This document shows, piece by piece, positions 61,780 to 64,000 of a stretch of DNA of 64,000 nt (position 1 is its first letter; every line of letters starts with the position of its first letter). Under the pieces are notes generated by a model. The model saw only the letters and a list, made by a program, of their open reading frames with translations. It was not told where the DNA came from and searched no databases. Source of the DNA: an uncultured bacterium (GTDB taxonomy: Bacteria; Desulfobacterota; GWC2-55-46). The translations under genes and the position numbers were made by a program. The stretch is taken from the NCBI GenBank assembly GCA_905339405.1, contig CAJPGC010000001.1, positions 62,001 through 126,000 of the forward strand, written 5' to 3'.

Positions 61780-62510
61780 TTGGCCTGGGGCCGGGCGGCC
61801 TCGGCGACCTGACGCTCAGGGCCAAGAACGCGCTCGAAGAGGCCGACTCTGTCGTGGGCTACACTAGATACGTCGCGCTCGTAGGCGCGCTGATAGAGGG
61901 AAAGGAAGTCTTCTCGACCGGTATGACCCACGAGGTCGAGCGCTGCGAAAAGGCGATCTCGCTGGCCAGGGAGGGCAAGACGGTCGCCGTCGTCTCTTCC
62001 GGCGACTCGGGCATCTACGGGATGGCCGGGCTCATATTCGAGCTCCTTTCAGGGGATGAGTCCGTCGAGGTGGAGGTCATACCGGGTGTGCCCGCTTTCG
62101 TGGCGGCCGCTTCGCTTCTGGGCGCGCCCCTGATGCACGACTTCGCGTCGATTTCTCTTTCAGACCTCCTGACGGACTGGGAATTGATAGAGGCGCGCCT
62201 CGACGCCGCCGCGAAGGCTGACTTCGTAATGGCCCTTTACAACCCCAAGAGCTCCAAGAGGGTCGAAGGGCTCGGGCGCGCCCTCGACATCATCGGACGC
62301 CACAGGCCGGGGTCGACCCCTGTCGGCATCGTGAGGAACGCGTCGAGGAAGGACGAGGAGGTCATCATGACTACATTGAAGGAAACTCCCTCCTTTGCCG
62401 AAAAGATAGATATGCTTACGATACTCATCATAGGGAACTCTTCGACTTATTCCTCTGCCGGGCGCATGATAACCCCGAGGGGCTACAGGCTCGAGGGGAA
62501 GGGCGCGTAA
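61716..62510 (+). CDS. cbiH: Precorrin-3B C17-methyltransferase
   Basis: The 264-residue protein begins with a short basic leader, then IKVVGLGPGGLGDLTLRAKN, VVSSGDSGIYGMAGLIFELL, VIPGVPAFVAAASLLGAPL and YNPKSSKRVEGLGRALDII, typical of CbiH/CobJ. It methylates C17 and promotes ring contraction. ATG 61716 lies inside cbiG; a later start near the conserved VVGLG would leave the domain complete too. deoB starts directly after its stop. Confidence 0.93.
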   Translation: MHQEDKDRTRNDSRRPHSIKVVGLGPGGLGDLTLRAKNALEEADSVVGYTRYVALVGALIEGKEVFSTGMTHEVERCEKAISLAREGKTVAVVSSGDSGIYGMAGLIFELLSGDESVEVEVIPGVPAFVAAASLLGAPLMHDFASISLSDLLTDWELIEARLDAAAKADFVMALYNPKSSKRVEGLGRALDIIGRHRPGSTPVGIVRNASRKDEEVIMTTLKETPSFAEKIDMLTILIIGNSSTYSSAGRMITPRGYRLEGKGA

Positions 62511-63686
62511 ATGGCCGGGTTCAAAAGGGCGCTTGTAATAGTCCTGGACAGCCTCGGGGCGGGCGAGCTTCCTGACGCGCACCGCTACGGTGACGAGGGC
62601 AGCCATACTCTCGATAACCTCGCGAAGGCAACGGGCACACTCCATCTGCCGAACCTCGTCTCTCTGGGCCTTGGCCACATCGACGGGGTGACGGCCATAG
62701 AGAAGGCGCTCCACCCAAAGGGCTCCTTCGGCCGCATGATGGAGGCCTCCCCCGGAAAGGACACGGCGACCGGACACTGGGAGATGGCGGGTGTCGTGCT
62801 GGAGCGGCCGTTCCCGGTCTTTCTGGACGGGTTCAGCGCAGAGTTGATGGACAAGTTCACGTCTCTTACCGGATACGGCTGGCTCTGGGCAAAGGCCGCC
62901 TCAGGCACCGAGATAATAGACCGCTTCGGGGAAGAGCACCTCGCCAGCCGCAAGCTCATCGTCTACACTTCCGCTGACAGCGTATTTCAGATAGCGGCCC
63001 ATGACAGCGTGCTTTCTCTCGACGAGCTCTACCGGGTATGCGAGAAGACCAGGCTACTGGCCGACGAGTACAACATCGGCAGGGTCATCGCGAGGCCGTT
63101 TACAGGGCGGCCCGGCGCTTTCGAGCGGGTCGCGGCGAGGAGGGATTTCTCCACGCCCCCTCCAACGGAAACGCTCCTCGACCTCGTAAAGGCCGCAGGG
63201 CAGGAGACCGTCGGCATAGGGAAAATCGGCGACATCTTCGTGCACAAGGGGCTTACAAAAGAAGTCCATACCTCTTCCGACGCCGAAGGCATCGACCTCA
63301 CGGTAGAGGCCCTCGCGAGCGTAAAGAGGGGGTTCATTTTCACCAACCTCGTCGACCTCGACACTCTTTACGGCCACAGGAACGACGCAGTCGGGTACGC
63401 GAGGGCACTTGAGGCGATCGATTCGAGGCTGCCGGAGGTAATGGACGTCATTGGGCCAGACGACATCCTCTTCATAACGGGCGACCACGGCTGCGACCCG
63501 ACCACGCCTTCCACCGACCATTCAAGGGAGCATGTGCCTCTTTTGGCCTTTGGAAAGTCCGTTGCACGGGGCGTAAGCCTCGGCACGAGGGAGACGTTCG
63601 CCGACCTGGGTGCCACCATAGCCGAAGCCCTGGGGGCCGGGAAGACCGCGAGCGGGCGCTCGTTTTTGGGCGATTTATACAAATAG
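62511..63686 (+). CDS. deoB: Phosphopentomutase
   Basis: The 391-residue protein begins right after the cbiH stop. Metal and phosphate motifs are complete: ALVIVLDSLGAGELPDAHRY with the first Asp, GKDTATGHWEMAGVVL near 83 with the catalytic Thr, IGKIGDIFVHKGLTKEVHT near 237, and DDILFITGDHGCDPTTPSTD near 318. It interconverts ribose (or deoxyribose) 1- and 5-phosphate. Its tight link to cbiH suggests B12 control, perhaps connecting ribose phosphates with the alpha-ribazole part of cobalamin; that link is inference. Confidence 0.95.
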   Translation: MAGFKRALVIVLDSLGAGELPDAHRYGDEGSHTLDNLAKATGTLHLPNLVSLGLGHIDGVTAIEKALHPKGSFGRMMEASPGKDTATGHWEMAGVVLERPFPVFLDGFSAELMDKFTSLTGYGWLWAKAASGTEIIDRFGEEHLASRKLIVYTSADSVFQIAAHDSVLSLDELYRVCEKTRLLADEYNIGRVIARPFTGRPGAFERVAARRDFSTPPPTETLLDLVKAAGQETVGIGKIGDIFVHKGLTKEVHTSSDAEGIDLTVEALASVKRGFIFTNLVDLDTLYGHRNDAVGYARALEAIDSRLPEVMDVIGPDDILFITGDHGCDPTTPSTDHSREHVPLLAFGKSVARGVSLGTRETFADLGATIAEALGAGKTASGRSFLGDLYK

Positions 63687-63945
63687 CTGGTATTTATGTT
63701 TTTTTTTGCCGCAAAGCCCCAGGGGCCGGGTTGCCCTTCCGTAATACCGATTGCTTTTTTCCTCTCTCGAGAGTATTATGGCTGTTGTAAATCAGCATAC
63801 CCTCAGGATACCTCTTCCCTCTGTGATCCATACCGCTCATGGGTAAAAAGGTCTTAGCAAGGAGCGCGGTTTGCGGCGCTTCGCGCGCCAGAGGTATGCC
63901 GGGTAATAGTTCTGTCCGTTTCGGGCTGGAGTCGAAAAAAAGAAG
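63687..63945. other. Intergenic region with possible RNA structure, unassigned
   Basis: After a T run (63697-63706) come CTCTCGAGAG (63764-63773, palindrome), and GCATACC (63795-63801) facing GGTATGC (63893-63899) across 91 bases that include GGCGCTTCGCGCGCC. No known RNA family was recognised. It may be the leader of the gene starting at 63946. Confidence 0.4.
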
Positions 63946-64000
63946 ATGGCAAAAGAAGGCACCCTCAGCCTTGATGCTCTGGGGAAGATAATAAGGTACT
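63946..64000 (+). CDS. Start of a gene cut by the window end, unidentified
   Basis: ATG 63946 opens a frame reading MAKEGTLSLDALGKIIRY to the window end. A purine-rich stretch (GAAAAAAAGAAG) precedes it. Too little is present to identify it. Confidence 0.45.
   Translation, partial: MAKEGTLSLDALGKIIRY

Noticed and set aside
63707-63740. GCCGCAAAGCC and GGGTTGCC resemble parts of a GEMM (cyclic di-GMP) riboswitch.
   Set aside because: The 5' GGCAAACC half and the two-stem layout are missing, so the resemblance is too partial to call.

Overview
This is a GC-rich chromosomal window with heavy use of AGG (Arg) and ATA (Ile) codons and of TTG/GTG starts. The gene content is that of an anaerobic, Gram-negative, deltaproteobacterial-type bacterium (Desulfobacterota or a relative): heterodisulfide-reductase and flavin oxidoreductase modules, 2-oxoacid:ferredoxin oxidoreductase, anaerobic cobalamin synthesis, outer-membrane porin, lipoprotein and HD-GYP genes. 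The exact lineage cannot be fixed from the sequence. No rRNA, tRNA, CRISPR array or transposase was recognised.

Region 1 (1-20,920) is an energy-metabolism island. The end of a two-subunit fumarase runs into hdrCBA, then an mvhD/floxD-like gene, a HicB-like small gene, three flox-like genes and a FrdB/FrdA pair. Together these look like an electron-bifurcating Hdr-Flox complex coupled to a soluble fumarate reductase/succinate dehydrogenase-type module. sucCD, korDABC and a second, distinct complex II (sdhA, sdhB and a CCG-domain sdhE/mfrE-like anchor) follow; with the citrate synthase at 36.3 kb they make a ferredoxin-linked, probably reversible TCA route. Between korC and the second complex II sits an AT-rich two-gene insert (15,955-17,135) encoding a DUF5343-type protein and a Swt1-type HEPN protein, the best candidate here for a little-described defence or toxin-antitoxin system.

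Region 2 (20.9-33.6 kb) holds a YbhB-like protein, a lipid kinase, a GH15 enzyme, a cation efflux protein, a DJ-1 protein and a YyaL-type protein. A minus-strand osmoadaptation cluster follows: two glycosyltransferases, an MpgP-like phosphatase, two MscS-type proteins and a CaCA exchanger.

Region 3 (33.7-49.8 kb) is housekeeping and stress: amidase, RNase PH, RdgB, cold-shock protein, citrate synthase, ChaN lipoprotein, an HD-GYP response regulator, an M23 peptidase, acetate kinase and an O6-alkylguanine methyltransferase. A PerR-like regulator, peroxiredoxin, a 42-residue rubredoxin-like protein and an RpoS-like sigma factor form an oxidative-stress block. TrmJ-like and diadenylate-cyclase-like genes close it.

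Region 4 (49.8-63.7 kb) is a cobalamin-riboswitch-controlled run of overlapping genes: a cbiX-cbiC fusion, cbiM, cbiQ, cbiO, a porin, cbtB with a small membrane protein, cbiD, cbiET, cbiL, cbiF, a VanZ gene, a creatininase gene, cbiG, cbiH and deoB. It couples cobalt uptake to corrin-ring synthesis.

Intergenic spaces carry several families of palindromic repeats. In one family the arm sequences differ between copies but remain self-complementary.
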